A stretch of DNA of 64,000 bases from Bacillus thuringiensis (GCF_014932895.1 NZ_JACYOF010000001.1:62001-126000), one strand, 5' to 3'; shown: positions 36,824 to 47,389, counted from the first letter of the stretch. Notes: generated by a model not told the origin, from the sequence alone. Numbers and translations: made by a program.

Positions 36824-38056
36824 TTATTGTTCCAGTTGCTTTTCTTTTGAAAGCTCAAACGCACTATGTAATGCATTTACAGCCTCCACTAAATCGGTTT
36901 CTTTTACAAGAACCCAAATTGTTGTATGACTATCTGCTGATTGCAGAATTTGAATACCTTTTTCCGCTAAAGCTGTAACAATTTTCGCAGTAACCCCTGG
37001 GATACCTGCCATGCCAGCTCCAACAATAGATACTTTCGCACAATGCTCTGTCACAATTGGCTCATATCCAAGTTGCTTTAATACTTCGACAGCACAAGCT
37101 GATACATTATCATTTACTGTATAAGCTACACCGGTAGGAGAAATGTTAATTAAATCAACACTAATGCCTTCGTTTGCCATTTCTTTAAACACATGTTGTT
37201 GTATATCATATGCAGTTTCTTTTGCAAGCACTTTAATTTGCGTTACGTTTGATACATGTGCAATACCTGTAACAGGACGTTCTTCTACATCCTGCCCTTT
37301 TGTAGCACCATCGTATGCTGCAATAAGCGTACCTTCACTATCAGAATACGTAGAACGTACACGAAGCGGTACTTTTGCATGCATCGCAATTTCAACAGCA
37401 CGCGGATGAACGACTTTTGCACCTTGGTAAGCCATGTTACAAATTTCGTTATACGTTACCGTTTGAAGATGACGTGCATCTTTTACAATACGAGGATCCG
37501 CAGTCATAACACCTTCTACATCAGTGAATATATCGATGTATTCAGCATGAAGCGCAACACCTAATGCTGAAGCCGAAGTATCGCTACCTCCGCGTCCAAG
37601 TGTTGTCGTATCACCTTTTTTCGTTTGCCCTTGGAATCCTGTAACAACGATTACATCTACATTTTGTAACTCTTCATGTATACGATCGCAATTCATTTCA
37701 ACAATCTTCGCATTCGTAAAGTCATCATTTGTTACAAAACCAGCTTGTGCACCATTTAATGCTGCTGCTTTTATGCCGTTCTCATTCAACATATTAGAGA
37801 AAACGATTGCTGAGATTAGTTCTCCGCATGATAATAGCAAATCTTGCTCACGTTTAGAAATAGTAGATTCCTCTTGATTTACAAGACTTAATAATGTATC
37901 TGTTGCATATGGTTCACCTTTACGGCCCATAGCAGATACGACAGTAACTACTTTATACCCCGCATCTAGCGATTTTTTTATATGATGAAGCGCATGCTTA
38001 CGTCCATTTTCATCACGTACTGATGTGCCACCAAATTTTTGAACAATAATTTTCAT
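36824..38056 (-). CDS. dapG: Aspartokinase I (DapG)
   Basis: DapG phosphorylates aspartate, the first step to diaminopimelate. The 410-residue protein begins MKIIVQKFGGTSV (substrate motif), has TLGRGGSDTSA and TDVEGVMTADP, and ends with two ACT domains (about 265-400). B. subtilis DapG is inhibited by diaminopimelate. The start is the ATG at 38054-38056 after AGAAGGTG; a GTG three codons upstream lies in that site. It is in one unit with asd and dapA. Confidence 0.96.
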   Translation of the reverse strand: MKIIVQKFGGTSVRDENGRKHALHHIKKSLDAGYKVVTVVSAMGRKGEPYATDTLLSLVNQEESTISKREQDLLLSCGELISAIVFSNMLNENGIKAAALNGAQAGFVTNDDFTNAKIVEMNCDRIHEELQNVDVIVVTGFQGQTKKGDTTTLGRGGSDTSASALGVALHAEYIDIFTDVEGVMTADPRIVKDARHLQTVTYNEICNMAYQGAKVVHPRAVEIAMHAKVPLRVRSTYSDSEGTLIAAYDGATKGQDVEERPVTGIAHVSNVTQIKVLAKETAYDIQQHVFKEMANEGISVDLINISPTGVAYTVNDNVSACAVEVLKQLGYEPIVTEHCAKVSIVGAGMAGIPGVTAKIVTALAEKGIQILQSADSHTTIWVLVKETDLVEAVNALHSAFELSKEKQLEQ

Positions 38057-38079
38057 ATTTTGCACCTTCTCTTAGCCGT

Positions 38080-39126
38080 TTACACTAATTGTAATTTTAC
38101 TAAGCGCTCTGCAATTTGGACAGAATTCCATGCAGCGCCTTTTAATAAGTTATCAGATACGACCCAAAGATGGAATCCTTTATCGTTATTTAAATCTTTA
38201 CGGATTCTTCCAACGAATACTTCGTTTTTACCTACTGCAGTAGCTGGCATTGGATATAACTGCTCTTCTGGATTATCTTGCAGAACAATACCTTCCGCAT
38301 TTGCAAGTAAGCTCTTTAATTCTTCTACTGTTACGCCGTCTTTTTCTACTTCGATGTAAACAGACTCAGAGTGTCCTGATACAACTGGTAAACGTACACA
38401 TGTTGCCGCTACTTCTAATTCAGGCATATGCATAATTTTTTTCGTTTCATTAATCATTTTCATTTCTTCAAACGTAAATCCATTATCTTGGAACTTATCA
38501 ATCTGTGGAATCGCATTAAAAGCAATTTGGAAATGTTTCTTATCACCTGATACAGGTAATACATTCGCCTTAACTTCTTCGCCATTTAAGATTGCTTGTG
38601 ATTGTTCATGAAGTTCTTCAATCGCTGCCGCACCAGCACCTGATACAGCTTGATATGTGGAAACGATTACTCGTTTTAAACCATATTGCTGACGAATCGG
38701 CTCAAGAGCGACTACCATTTGAATTGTAGAACAGTTTGGATTTGCAATAATTCCATTATGTTCTTTTAAGTCGTTTTCATTTACTTCAGGTACAACAAGT
38801 GGCACGTTTTCTGTCATACGGAATGCACTTGTATTATCAACAACAATCGCACCGCGTTTTGCTGCTTCTGGCGCTAATTGTTTCGATACAGATCCACCAG
38901 CACTAAATAGTGCGATATCTACTCCTTCAAAACTTTCAGGAGTTGCCTCTTGAACTGTAAATTCTTCGCCTTTAAATACAAGTTTCTTACCTGCAGATCG
39001 TTTAGATGAAAGTAACGTTAACTTCCCGATTGGAAATTCTCGTTTCTCTAAAGTGTTTAACATTTGTTCACCAACTGCGCCGGTTGCTCCAACTACAGCG
39101 ACATGAAAAGTTTTTTGCTTTTCCAT
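38080..39126 (-). CDS. asd: Aspartate-semialdehyde dehydrogenase
   Basis: Asd makes aspartate semialdehyde from aspartyl phosphate. The 348-residue enzyme has the NADP motif [10 protein letters not shown], the catalytic Cys in NPNCSTIQ (near residue 129) and the active His in SGHSE. The start is the ATG at 39124-39126 after AAAGGGG; a GTG one codon upstream is less likely. It follows dpaB by about 150 bases containing a possible promoter and hairpin, so it can probably be transcribed apart from the sporulation genes. Confidence 0.96.
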   Translation of the reverse strand: MEKQKTFHVAVVGATGAVGEQMLNTLEKREFPIGKLTLLSSKRSAGKKLVFKGEEFTVQEATPESFEGVDIALFSAGGSVSKQLAPEAAKRGAIVVDNTSAFRMTENVPLVVPEVNENDLKEHNGIIANPNCSTIQMVVALEPIRQQYGLKRVIVSTYQAVSGAGAAAIEELHEQSQAILNGEEVKANVLPVSGDKKHFQIAFNAIPQIDKFQDNGFTFEEMKMINETKKIMHMPELEVAATCVRLPVVSGHSESVYIEVEKDGVTVEELKSLLANAEGIVLQDNPEEQLYPMPATAVGKNEVFVGRIRKDLNNDKGFHLWVVSDNLLKGAAWNSVQIAERLVKLQLV

Positions 39127-39169
39127 CACTATGCCCCTTTCTAGATACCAATCCTTCTATAACTTAGAA

Positions 39170-39252
39170 TTAGAAGGAGTATACAATACCCCTTCTAATC
39201 TTAATAACGTTAATTTTATCATATTCTACAGTAAGAATGATGGTTTCATCAA
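39170..39252 (-). promoter_or_regulatory. Possible asd promoter and leader hairpin
   Basis: TTGATG (39247-39252) and TAGAAT (39223-39228) are 18 bases apart on the minus strand. The leader then holds an 8-bp stem TTAGAAGG / CCTTCTAA (39170-39198) that lacks a good T-run. It would give vegetative expression of asd-dapG-dapA independent of dpaAB. Confidence 0.4.
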
Positions 39253-39276
39253 AAATTGTCCGTTTTTTTTCGTTTT

Positions 39277-39876
39277 TTAATTCATATATCTGAATTTTTC
39301 TACGACAACCGGTTGCAATTGCTTTCCTTGCAACGCTTCTAATACTGTATCTTCCAGTAACTCCATACGAGCTACCATTGAATTCGGTTTTTTCTCTGGT
39401 GCGTCTTGGCCGAATGGGACGAAGTAGATGTTTTTTGTGGCCATTAGGCGCATGAGGTTGACGCCATTTAACCCCAATGCATCATTCGTCGAAACAGCCA
39501 ATACAACAGGCTTGCCATTTCTCAGCGTCGCTTTTGCTGCCATTAGTACTGGAGAATCTGTCATTGCATTTGCAAATTTACTCATAGAATTTCCTGTTAA
39601 AGGAGCGATTACCATGCAGTCTAATGGAATTTTAGGTCCTAACGGTTCTGCGCCAACGATTGAATTAATAGCTTTAAATCCTGTTATTTCTTCAATCTTC
39701 TTAATCCATTCTGCTCCTTCTCCAAATCTAGTATTTGTTGATTGAACAGTATAAGAAACAACAGGGCGTACTTCTGCTCCCTCAGCAATTAATTTTTCTA
39801 AATGAGGCATCACTTCCTCATACGTACAATGTGAGCCTGTAAATCCGAAACCAATTCGTTTCCCCTTCAAACTCAT
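39277..39876 (-). CDS. dpaB: Dipicolinate synthase subunit B
   Basis: This is the 199-residue flavoprotein-like subunit of dipicolinate synthase (SpoVFB), made in the mother cell to produce the Ca-dipicolinate that dehydrates the spore core. The N-terminal segment GFGFTGSHCTYEEV and MVIAPLTGNSMSKFANAMTD are typical. Its ATG overlaps dpaA by 4 bases. Confidence 0.95.
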   Translation of the reverse strand: MSLKGKRIGFGFTGSHCTYEEVMPHLEKLIAEGAEVRPVVSYTVQSTNTRFGEGAEWIKKIEEITGFKAINSIVGAEPLGPKIPLDCMVIAPLTGNSMSKFANAMTDSPVLMAAKATLRNGKPVVLAVSTNDALGLNGVNLMRLMATKNIYFVPFGQDAPEKKPNSMVARMELLEDTVLEALQGKQLQPVVVEKFRYMN

Positions 39877-40775
39877 TTCTTTTCCTCCTCCTTTGCGATT
39901 GCATCTGCTGTTAATAACTGAGAAAGAACGTTTGCTAAAATTTGTCCAGCCGTTTTTGGAGCAACAATACCTGGCAATCCAGGTGCTAGCAACGCTTTGA
40001 CTCCTCTTTTTTCCGCATATCTAAAGTCGGTACCCCCTGGTTTAGAAGCTAAATCAATTACTAACGTATGAGCTGGCATTTTTGAAATAACATTCGCTGT
40101 TACAACGAGATGCGGAATGGTGTTAATCACAATATCGATATTCCCTACTTCTTTCTCAATATCTTGCATATGAAAAGGAGAAAACATCATTTCTGTAATA
40201 CGTGCGATATGTTCAGACCGTCTTGCTCCAACTTTGACATGGGCTCCTAATGATTGAAATGCTCTGGCAACACTCATCCCTGTTCTACCAAATCCTAAAA
40301 CCATTACATTAGACCCATGAATTGTATAATCGGTATGTTGAATTACCATCATTAATGTACCTTCTACAGTTGGAATAGAATTATAGATTGCCACATCATC
40401 ACGATCAAATAATTTAACAAGTTTTCGATTTGTAGTAGATACGAGATTTTCCAAGTAAGGCGTACCAATACCTGAATATATAGTAAAGTGTTCTGGTGTA
40501 TTTTCAATTTGTTCTTTCGTAATAGAAACTTTTTCATTTGAAAAAATAGTATCTACTTCTCCCTTGGTATTTGTACCTGCAACTGGCAAAATAATTGCAT
40601 CTACAGAAGTGAAATCTAAATTTTGTATACTTTCTTTTGCTGCCCCAGTGAAGCCATGATCTAACTGATCAAACCCTATCAATGAAAGTTTCGCATCCAA
40701 TTCAACTAGCTTGCGAATTACTTCTAGCTGCCTTGCATCTCCTCCTATGACAGCAATATGCATCTCAGTCAACAT
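39873..40775 (-). CDS. dpaA: Dipicolinate synthase subunit A
   Basis: This is the 300-residue NAD(P)-binding subunit of dipicolinate synthase (SpoVFA). It starts MLTEMHIAVIGGDARQLEV, has the Rossmann motif VLGFGRTGMSVARAF near residue 155 and a conserved C-terminal LLAPGLPGIVAPKTAG. The ATG follows AGAAGGTG at a rather long 9-base spacing. The unit dpaA-dpaB feeds on the dapA product made by neighbours. Mother-cell sigma-K control is expected; I did not place the promoter with confidence. Confidence 0.95.
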   Translation of the reverse strand: MLTEMHIAVIGGDARQLEVIRKLVELDAKLSLIGFDQLDHGFTGAAKESIQNLDFTSVDAIILPVAGTNTKGEVDTIFSNEKVSITKEQIENTPEHFTIYSGIGTPYLENLVSTTNRKLVKLFDRDDVAIYNSIPTVEGTLMMVIQHTDYTIHGSNVMVLGFGRTGMSVARAFQSLGAHVKVGARRSEHIARITEMMFSPFHMQDIEKEVGNIDIVINTIPHLVVTANVISKMPAHTLVIDLASKPGGTDFRYAEKRGVKALLAPGLPGIVAPKTAGQILANVLSQLLTADAIAKEEEKK

Positions 40776-40920
40776 TCCCTAATTCACCTTCTTTTTCTGT
40801 CATTTATAAGAAAAGTGCCTACTTTTTCTTTTTCCTCCACATCATATGTAATGTACGAGTTTTAGGTGATTGAAAATCAAAATGCACATATGGTTTATCA
40901 GCTTTCTATGTAGATACAAA

Positions 40921-40946
40921 AAAAGATGACCAAAATGGCCATCTTT
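40921..40946 (-). terminator. Intrinsic terminator overlapping the end of ymxH
   Basis: The stem AAAGATGGCC / GGTCATCTTT (one wobble) is followed by a run of seven T residues on the minus strand. Confidence 0.82.
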
Positions 40947-41197
40947 CACTTCGAATGTGAACGATTTGTAATATCACAAAGGATTATATCACGTCCCACT
41001 TTCTTAATTTGACTCCACGCTACCCTTACTTCTTGTGGTTCCTTTTTAAAACCTCCCCATTTTTGTACAGGTATTATAAGTGTTTGTATTTTTCCATCTC
41101 TCTCATTAATCTCTAAATCCACATAACCTAAAACCCCCATTTTTTCTGCGCTTTCCAAATTTACAATTTCTTTACCACTTAATTCACTTAATCGCAT
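40946..41197 (-). CDS. ymxH: YlmC/YmxH family PRC-barrel sporulation protein
   Basis: This is an 83-residue PRC-barrel-like protein starting MRLSELSGKEIVNLESAEKM, found in spore formers. Its biochemical role is unknown. The start is the ATG at 41195-41197 after GGAGGAGC. It lies between mlpA and dpaA, as in B. subtilis, with terminators on both sides. Confidence 0.88.
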   Translation of the reverse strand: MRLSELSGKEIVNLESAEKMGVLGYVDLEINERDGKIQTLIIPVQKWGGFKKEPQEVRVAWSQIKKVGRDIILCDITNRSHSK

Positions 41198-41266
41198 GCA
41201 CGCTCCTCCTCCCAAATTTTCCATGTGAATTATCTATAATTAGTACCTATTCTGTACGTATAAAAA

Positions 41267-41305
41267 AAATAACCATATCTCACTTAAAAAGGGATACGGT
41301 TATTT
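41267..41305 (-). terminator. Intrinsic terminator downstream of mlpA
   Basis: The stem AAATAACCGTATC / GATATGGTTATTT (one wobble) with a 13-base loop is followed by eight T residues on the minus strand. Confidence 0.8.
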
Positions 41306-41327
41306 TCGAATACATCAAAAAAATCAA

Positions 41328-42569
41328 TTATAGTTTTATTCCTTTTGGAAGTTTTCCATCTGGACTAATAAGTGCCGCAGAGAATTCATCTGTAAACATG
41401 TTGCGAATCAATTCGTCTACATTTTCTTTCGTTACAGTGTTTACACTTTCAATAATTTCATCAAGTGAACGATGTTTACGAAGAAGCAATTCATTTTTAC
41501 CATTGCGGCTCATACGGCTATTCGTACTTTCTAAACTTAACATTAAATTTCCTTTTAATTGCTCTTTACTATTTACAAGCTCTTTTTCTGTAATACCTGT
41601 ATTTTTTAATGTCTCTAACGTTTCTTGCATTGTATCATACAATGTATCTAATTGCTGGCTACCTGTTCCACCATACAGTGTTAACATACCTGTATCTTCA
41701 TAAGAAGAGTGGTAAGAAAATACCGAGTAAGCCAACCCACGTTGCTCACGTACTTCTTGGAATAAACGACTACTCATACTACCGCCTAAAACATTATTTA
41801 ATACGATTAAGTTATAAATATCTTCGTGTCCCATTTGTAAGCCTTTATATCCTAAACATAAATGAGCTTGTTCTGTTTCCTTTTTACGTGCTACCTTATT
41901 AAAATGGAAAATTGGACTATGTACTTGTTCACGGTTTGTTGTTCCTTCATAACCACCGAAATATTGCTCTACTGTTTGTAAAAATGCTTCATCAATATTT
42001 CCTGCAACTGATACAACGACATTTTCAGGTGTGTAATGATCTTTTATATATTGACGTAGCGTATCACCTGTAAACGTATCAAGCGTCTCTTCTGTTCCTA
42101 AAATAGGATATCCAAGCGGATGCGTTTCATATGTTGCTTTCGTTAACATATCATGCACAATATCATCTGGAGCATCTTCGTACATTTTAATTTCTTCACA
42201 TACAACATTCTTCTCTTTTTTCAGTTCTTCCTCATCAAATGTTGAATTAAAGAACATATCTGCTAAAACATCTAAAGCATATTTAGCATGCTCATCTAGC
42301 ACTTTGGCATAGTAACATGTATATTCTTTTGAAGTAAAAGCATTTACTTGCCCACCAATGCTATCAAATGATTCTGCAATTTCGCGCGCGCTACGTGTTT
42401 CCGTTCCTTTAAAGAACATGTGCTCTAAAAAGTGGGAAATCCCGTTATTTTTTTCATTTTCATTTCTTGATCCCGCATGAATCCAAATACCAATCGCAAC
42501 CGATCTTACTGTTGGTATATTCTCCATAACTATTCTTACACCATTTTTACAAGTATATTTTTTAATCAA
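41328..42569 (-). CDS. mlpA: M16 family zinc protease MlpA (YmxG)
   Basis: This is a 413-residue processing-peptidase-like enzyme with the inverted zinc motif HFLEH (about 48-52) and downstream VVCEEIKMYED. B. subtilis MlpA (YmxG) is linked to control of the extracellular proteases. The start is a TTG at 42567-42569 with AGGAGG 7 bases upstream, giving the expected MIKKYTCKNGV beginning; the longer ATG frame has no site there. No signal peptide is visible, so it is probably cytoplasmic. This is the third M16 protein in the window. Confidence 0.9.
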   Translation of the reverse strand: MIKKYTCKNGVRIVMENIPTVRSVAIGIWIHAGSRNENEKNNGISHFLEHMFFKGTETRSAREIAESFDSIGGQVNAFTSKEYTCYYAKVLDEHAKYALDVLADMFFNSTFDEEELKKEKNVVCEEIKMYEDAPDDIVHDMLTKATYETHPLGYPILGTEETLDTFTGDTLRQYIKDHYTPENVVVSVAGNIDEAFLQTVEQYFGGYEGTTNREQVHSPIFHFNKVARKKETEQAHLCLGYKGLQMGHEDIYNLIVLNNVLGGSMSSRLFQEVREQRGLAYSVFSYHSSYEDTGMLTLYGGTGSQQLDTLYDTMQETLETLKNTGITEKELVNSKEQLKGNLMLSLESTNSRMSRNGKNELLLRKHRSLDEIIESVNTVTKENVDELIRNMFTDEFSAALISPDGKLPKGIKL

Positions 42570-42655
42570 AAACTTTCCTCCTACTGCCAGTTTCTCTAAA
42601 TAAACGCTATTATTTAATGATAACAAGTTTAAGGATGAATGTCATGCAAATGTAT

Positions 42656-43555
42656 TTAATCTATACGTTTTTCATCCAGTAATTCTGTTATATTCCCCAC
42701 TCTATATCCTTGTTCCTTCAAATTTGTAATCATTGTATCTAATGCTTCTTCTGTAGATGAAGTAGGGTGCATTAATACAATGGCACCTGGATGTATTTTT
42801 CTCATCACTCTCTGCAATAGAACGTCTGGATCTGGTCGCTTCCAATCAATTGTATCCACAGTCCACATAATCGTTCCCATTTGGAAATCATCTGCAATTT
42901 TTACAACTTCATCCCGAAAACTTCCACTCGGCGGGGCAAACCATCTCACTTTTTGATTCGTAGCAGCTTCTATCATTCGATTTGTTTTTTGTAACTGATC
43001 TCGTATTTCATCTGACGATAACGTTTTCATATTAGGGTGTGTGTAAGAATGGTTTCCGACTTCTTGATTTGCATCAACAATCATTTTTGCAAATCGTAAA
43101 TTTTCTTTCACCCAACGTCCTTCTAAGAAGAAAGTCGCCTTCACATCATGTTTTTTCAATATTTCTAATATGCGAGGTAAATACTCATTTCCCCATGCCA
43201 CATTTATTGTTAATCCCACCATTTTTTTATTTGGATGTCCTCGATAAATTGGGGCTGGTGATAAATCTTCTAAGTGGACACTCGGTGACACTTCCTGGAA
43301 TTCAAGATGTTTTTGATCAAATTTCTTGAGCTTTTTCATATTCTTATACGACGCTTCTATATCTACTTGTCTTCCATTATATCCAGGTGTTGCTTTCCAA
43401 ATCTTGTCGATCATCGCATTTTGAGGAGCAATCTCATACCGTTTTGCTTGTTTTTGAATTTCTTCATACAAATTATCCTGTGCCAAAACAGAACTAGAGC
43501 CAACACCGACATATAAAAAAAATATACATATGTATGCCAATATACGAACTTTCAT
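42656..43555 (-). CDS. ylxY: YlxY-type polysaccharide deacetylase-like protein
   Basis: This is a 299-residue exported protein. It has a signal peptide (about 1-27, ICIFFLYVGVGSSSVLAQ) and a NodB-like domain containing HSYTHP (the metal His pair), WFAPPSGSFR and GAIVLMHP. Motif 1, normally TFDDG with the catalytic base Asp, reads INVAWG. The enzyme may therefore be inactive, or may use another residue. The start is the ATG at 43553-43555 after GGGAGGG. Position next to pnp is conserved in Bacillus. Confidence 0.88.
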   Translation of the reverse strand: MKVRILAYICIFFLYVGVGSSSVLAQDNLYEEIQKQAKRYEIAPQNAMIDKIWKATPGYNGRQVDIEASYKNMKKLKKFDQKHLEFQEVSPSVHLEDLSPAPIYRGHPNKKMVGLTINVAWGNEYLPRILEILKKHDVKATFFLEGRWVKENLRFAKMIVDANQEVGNHSYTHPNMKTLSSDEIRDQLQKTNRMIEAATNQKVRWFAPPSGSFRDEVVKIADDFQMGTIMWTVDTIDWKRPDPDVLLQRVMRKIHPGAIVLMHPTSSTEEALDTMITNLKEQGYRVGNITELLDEKRID

Positions 43556-43680
43556 ATAAACCCTCCCATTAACTATATAAAAACATTTTCTTCTTATCAT
43601 TGTTAATTTGAGCGTTATATTGAAAACTATACCTATGCTGACATAAAAATATGTGTAAATCATGTTTTTTACATAACAAA

Positions 43681-43703
43681 AAAAGCCAGCTAAACTGGCT
43701 TTT
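43681..43703 (-). terminator. Intrinsic terminator of pnp
   Basis: The stem AAAAGCCAG / CTGGCTTTT with a 5-base loop lies 2 bases past the pnp stop and ends in T residues on the minus strand. Confidence 0.82.
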
Positions 43704-43705
43704 AC

Positions 43706-45844
43706 TTATTGCTGCTCTTGTTTGTTTTCTTCTTTAGCAGCTTCTTTTTCTTGCTCTTCTTTTAGCAATACTTTTCTAGATAGGTTCACGCGGCCTTGTT
43801 TGTCAATCTCGATTACTTTAACAGGAATTACGTCACCGATTTTCACAACATCTTCTACTTTACCTACACGCTCAAGTGCAAGTTCAGAAATGTGAACTAA
43901 TCCATCTTTACCACTGAATAATTCAACGAAAGCACCGAATTTTTCGATACGTTTTACTTTTCCTTCGTAGATTTCATCTACTTGTACTTCACGAACGATA
44001 TCTTCGATAATTTTCTTAGCTTTGTCGTTCATTTCTTGGTCTATTGATGAAATGAATACTGTACCATCTTGCTCGATATCAATTTTAACACCAGTTTCTT
44101 CAATAATTTTATTGATTTGTTTACCGCTTGGTCCAATAACGTCACGGATTTTATCTGGGTTAATTGTCATTGTAATAATCTTTGGAGCGTAAGCTGATAA
44201 TTCAGTACGTGGTTCTGCAATTACAGATAACATATGATCTAGAATGTGCATACGACCAACTTTCGCTTGTTGTAGTGCTTCTTCTAAAATCTCACGAGAT
44301 AAACCATCGATTTTAATGTCCATTTGTAGTGCAGTTACACCTTGTGCTGTACCTGCTACTTTAAAGTCCATATCACCTAAATGGTCTTCCATACCTTGAA
44401 TATCAGTTAAAATTGTGTAATGCTCACCAGATTTAACTAGACCCATCGCAATACCTGCAACTGGAGCTTTAAGTGGAACACCAGCATCCATCATCGCTAA
44501 AGTACTACCACAAATACTTGCTTGTGAAGTAGAACCATTTGATTCTAACACTTCAGATACAAGACGTACTGTGTATGGGAAATCTTTTTCAGATGGAATT
44601 ACAGGCTCAAGTGCGCGCTCTCCTAATGCACCGTGACCGATTTCACGACGACCTGGTCCACGCATTGGTCTTGTTTCACCAACACTAAATGATGGGAAGT
44701 TGTAATGGTGCATAAAGCGTTTTGATTCTTCTACACCAAGACCATCTAAAATTTGCACATCGCCTAATGCACCTAATGTACAAATACTTAATGCTTGTGT
44801 TTGTCCACGTGTGAATAAACCAGAACCATGTGTACGAGATAAAATACCAACTTCTGATGCTAAAGGACGGATTTCGTCACCTTTACGGCCATCTGGGCGG
44901 ATTTTTTCAACTGTAATTAGACGACGTACTTCTTCTTTTACAATTTTATATAAAATCTCATTTACTTGTCCTAATGTGTCAGCGTCAGCTTCCTCAGCTT
45001 CGTAATGCTCGATTACACGCTTTTTAACTTCGTTAATTGCATCTTCACGTGCATGTTTCTCATGTACTTGAATTGCAGAATGCATATCCTTCTCAGCCAT
45101 TTTACGTACAGCTTGATTAAGATCAGCGTCAACTTCATAAAGTTTCACTTCTGACTTCTCTTTACCTACAGCTTGTACAATCTCTTCTTGGAATGCAATT
45201 AGACGTTTAATTTCGTCATGTCCAAACATAATTGCTTCTAACATTGTTTCTTCAGGTACTTGATCTGCTCCTGCTTCAACCATGTTAATTGCATCTTTCG
45301 TACCAGCTACAACTAAGTGGATATCACTTTGTTCTTGCTGGTCTACTGTTGGATTAATAACGAATTCGCCATTAATACGACCAACTGTTGCACCAGCGAT
45401 TGGACCTTCAAATGGAATATCTGAAATCGATAACGCTAATGAAGAACCAAGCATAGCTGCCATTTCAGAAGAACAATCTTGATCAACACTCATTACAATG
45501 CTGACAACTTGTACTTCGTTACGGAAACCATCTGCGAAAAGCGGACGAATTGGACGGTCGATTAAACGACTTGCCAAAATTGCTTTTTCACTTGGACGAC
45601 CTTCACGTTTAATAAAACCGCCTGGAATTTTTCCGACTGCATATAAACGCTCTTCATAGTTTACTGTAAGTGGGAAGAAATCTACATTTTTAGCCTCTTT
45701 TGATGCAGTTGCTGTAGATAGAACTGCTGTATCGCCATATCTTACTAATACTGCTCCGTTCGCTTGTTTTGCAAGCTGACCAGTTTCAACTGTTAGCTGG
45801 CGACCAGCTAAATCTATCGAGAAGACTTGCTTTTCTTGACTCAT
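43706..45844 (-). CDS. pnp: Polyribonucleotide nucleotidyltransferase (PNPase)
   Basis: PNPase is the 3'-5' phosphorolytic exoribonuclease. The 712 residues form two RNase PH domains (first about 10-140, second about 310-545 with [11 protein letters not shown]-like [11 protein letters not shown]), a KH domain (about 555-615, [12 protein letters not shown]) and an S1 domain (about 620-690, [15 protein letters not shown]) with a Lys/Glu-rich tail. Order rpsO-pnp is conserved; a terminator lies between them. The ATG follows GAGAGGGG. Confidence 0.97.
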   Translation of the reverse strand: MSQEKQVFSIDLAGRQLTVETGQLAKQANGAVLVRYGDTAVLSTATASKEAKNVDFFPLTVNYEERLYAVGKIPGGFIKREGRPSEKAILASRLIDRPIRPLFADGFRNEVQVVSIVMSVDQDCSSEMAAMLGSSLALSISDIPFEGPIAGATVGRINGEFVINPTVDQQEQSDIHLVVAGTKDAINMVEAGADQVPEETMLEAIMFGHDEIKRLIAFQEEIVQAVGKEKSEVKLYEVDADLNQAVRKMAEKDMHSAIQVHEKHAREDAINEVKKRVIEHYEAEEADADTLGQVNEILYKIVKEEVRRLITVEKIRPDGRKGDEIRPLASEVGILSRTHGSGLFTRGQTQALSICTLGALGDVQILDGLGVEESKRFMHHYNFPSFSVGETRPMRGPGRREIGHGALGERALEPVIPSEKDFPYTVRLVSEVLESNGSTSQASICGSTLAMMDAGVPLKAPVAGIAMGLVKSGEHYTILTDIQGMEDHLGDMDFKVAGTAQGVTALQMDIKIDGLSREILEEALQQAKVGRMHILDHMLSVIAEPRTELSAYAPKIITMTINPDKIRDVIGPSGKQINKIIEETGVKIDIEQDGTVFISSIDQEMNDKAKKIIEDIVREVQVDEIYEGKVKRIEKFGAFVELFSGKDGLVHISELALERVGKVEDVVKIGDVIPVKVIEIDKQGRVNLSRKVLLKEEQEKEAAKEENKQEQQ

Positions 45845-45978
45845 TTAAGTACCCCTCTCAATTTAAAGTATTCAATTCTTCTATGTAAATGGATAGTATA
45901 TCACAATATTCTACCTCTAGTATTGCCGAAAATTAAGTAAGCTATAAAGCGTAGAAGATATATTTTTACCTAACAAAA

Positions 45979-45998
45979 AAGCGGGAATATTCCCGCTT
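45979..45998 (-). terminator. Intrinsic terminator of rpsO
   Basis: A perfect 20-base palindrome (AAGCGGGAATATTCCCGCTT) lies just past the rpsO stop and is followed by T residues on the minus strand. Confidence 0.8.
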
Positions 45999-46004
45999 CT
46001 TTGA

Positions 46005-46274
46005 CTATCGACGTAAGCCAAGCTTTGTGATTAATTCACGGTAACGTGTGATATCGCTATTACGAAGGTAAGTTAGTAAATTACGACGTTTACCAACCAT
46101 CTTTAATAGACCACGACGTGAATGATGATCTTTCTTGTGAGTACGTAAGTGCTCGTTTAGAGTGTTAATTTGCTCCGTTAGGACAGCAATTTGAACCTCT
46201 GGAGAACCAGTATCAGTCTCATGAGTTCTAAATTGTGCAATGATTTCATTTTTACGTTCTTGTGTTAAAGCCAT
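46005..46274 (-). CDS. rpsO: 30S ribosomal protein S15
   Basis: This 89-residue primary 16S rRNA-binding protein starts [19 protein letters not shown] and contains the conserved [19 protein letters not shown]. The ATG follows TAGGAGGTGAAATAGG. About 100 bases upstream hold stem-forming sequence, and S15 is known to control its own mRNA in relatives. I did not model the binding site. Confidence 0.97.
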
Positions 46275-46374
46275 CCTATTTCACCTCCTATTAATTAAAC
46301 CCCCAATTACCTAGCAAGCGTCGGTGAGTCGCAATGCCAAGCAATGGTTGTCATAAAGTACATAACATAGAATA

Positions 46375-47346
46375 CTACTTTTCATTTGAAAAAGCAAGTA
46401 TATTCTTTTCGCCCGCAAAATATTCTTGTGCTGTTTTCTTATCTTTTGCTATTTGTTCAACTAACTCATCAATGCCATTGAATTTCTTCTCTTCTCTTAT
46501 ACGCATATGCCACTCAACTGTAACATTTTGATCATATATGTCTTTGTTGAATTCAAATAAGTGCACTTCAATAGATAATTGACGCTCATTTTCTTTAAAC
46601 GTTGGTTTATATCCAATATTACATACACCATCGTACCATTCATCGTGAACTTTTAATCTCACTGCATAAACACCTACAGGTGGCAATAAATACTCATCAC
46701 TTAAACCTACATTAGCCGTTGGAAAACCAATTTGTCGTCCACGTTTATCACCGTGTACAACCGTTCCTCCTACGGTATAGGCTCTACCTAAAATAGATGG
46801 AATTTGTTCCATTTCGCCATTCCGAATTAACTTTCGTAATGCTGTAGAACTTACTTTCTCTTCTTGAAATTCAACTTTTTCAATCACAGTCTGTGTAAAC
46901 TCCCCTCTTGCATGAAATGGTAAAGTCTCCATCTTTCCTTTTCCTAAACGTCCATATGAATAATCAAACCCTGCTACTACATGCTTTACATTTAAACCAA
47001 TAATATAATCATCTACAAATTGCTGTGGCAATAAGCCTGCAAACGATTCATCAAATTTAATAACATATAATATATCGATTCCTAAGCTTGCGACTATTTT
47101 TTCTTTATCACACATTGGTGTAATATACTCCGCATGCGCTTCCTTTTTCCCTAAAACAACAGATGGATGGGGATGAAATGTCATAACTGCACTTTTATAT
47201 CCGCGTTCATCCGCTATTTGTTTCGCAGTTCGAATCACACGTTGATGCCCTAAGTGAATGCCATCAAAAAATCCTAATGCCATTACAGTAGGTGGTAATT
47301 CTAATTTATTTTGTTCATGTGGATGAGTTAAATGAATAAGTTTCAC
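46375..47346 (-). CDS. ribF: Bifunctional riboflavin kinase / FAD synthetase
   Basis: This enzyme converts riboflavin to FMN and then FAD. The 323-residue protein has the nucleotidyltransferase motif GFFDGIHLGHQ (about 22-32) and the C-terminal kinase domain with GRQIGFPTANV (about 197-207). The start is the GTG at 47344-47346 after AAGGTG with 9-base spacing, matching the usual MKLIHLTHPHEQ beginning. truB is upstream by 43 bases and rpsO downstream. B. subtilis calls this gene ribC. Confidence 0.94.
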   Translation of the reverse strand: MKLIHLTHPHEQNKLELPPTVMALGFFDGIHLGHQRVIRTAKQIADERGYKSAVMTFHPHPSVVLGKKEAHAEYITPMCDKEKIVASLGIDILYVIKFDESFAGLLPQQFVDDYIIGLNVKHVVAGFDYSYGRLGKGKMETLPFHARGEFTQTVIEKVEFQEEKVSSTALRKLIRNGEMEQIPSILGRAYTVGGTVVHGDKRGRQIGFPTANVGLSDEYLLPPVGVYAVRLKVHDEWYDGVCNIGYKPTFKENERQLSIEVHLFEFNKDIYDQNVTVEWHMRIREEKKFNGIDELVEQIAKDKKTAQEYFAGEKNILAFSNEK

Positions 47347-47389
47347 GCTTGAATTCACCTTTTTCTGTAATAATCCTTCCAATAATTCA

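Noticed and set aside
39170-39198. Hairpin before asd as a dpaB terminator or lysine riboswitch
   Set aside because: The 8-bp stem has no T-run on the minus strand, and the region is too short and lacks lysine-riboswitch motifs.
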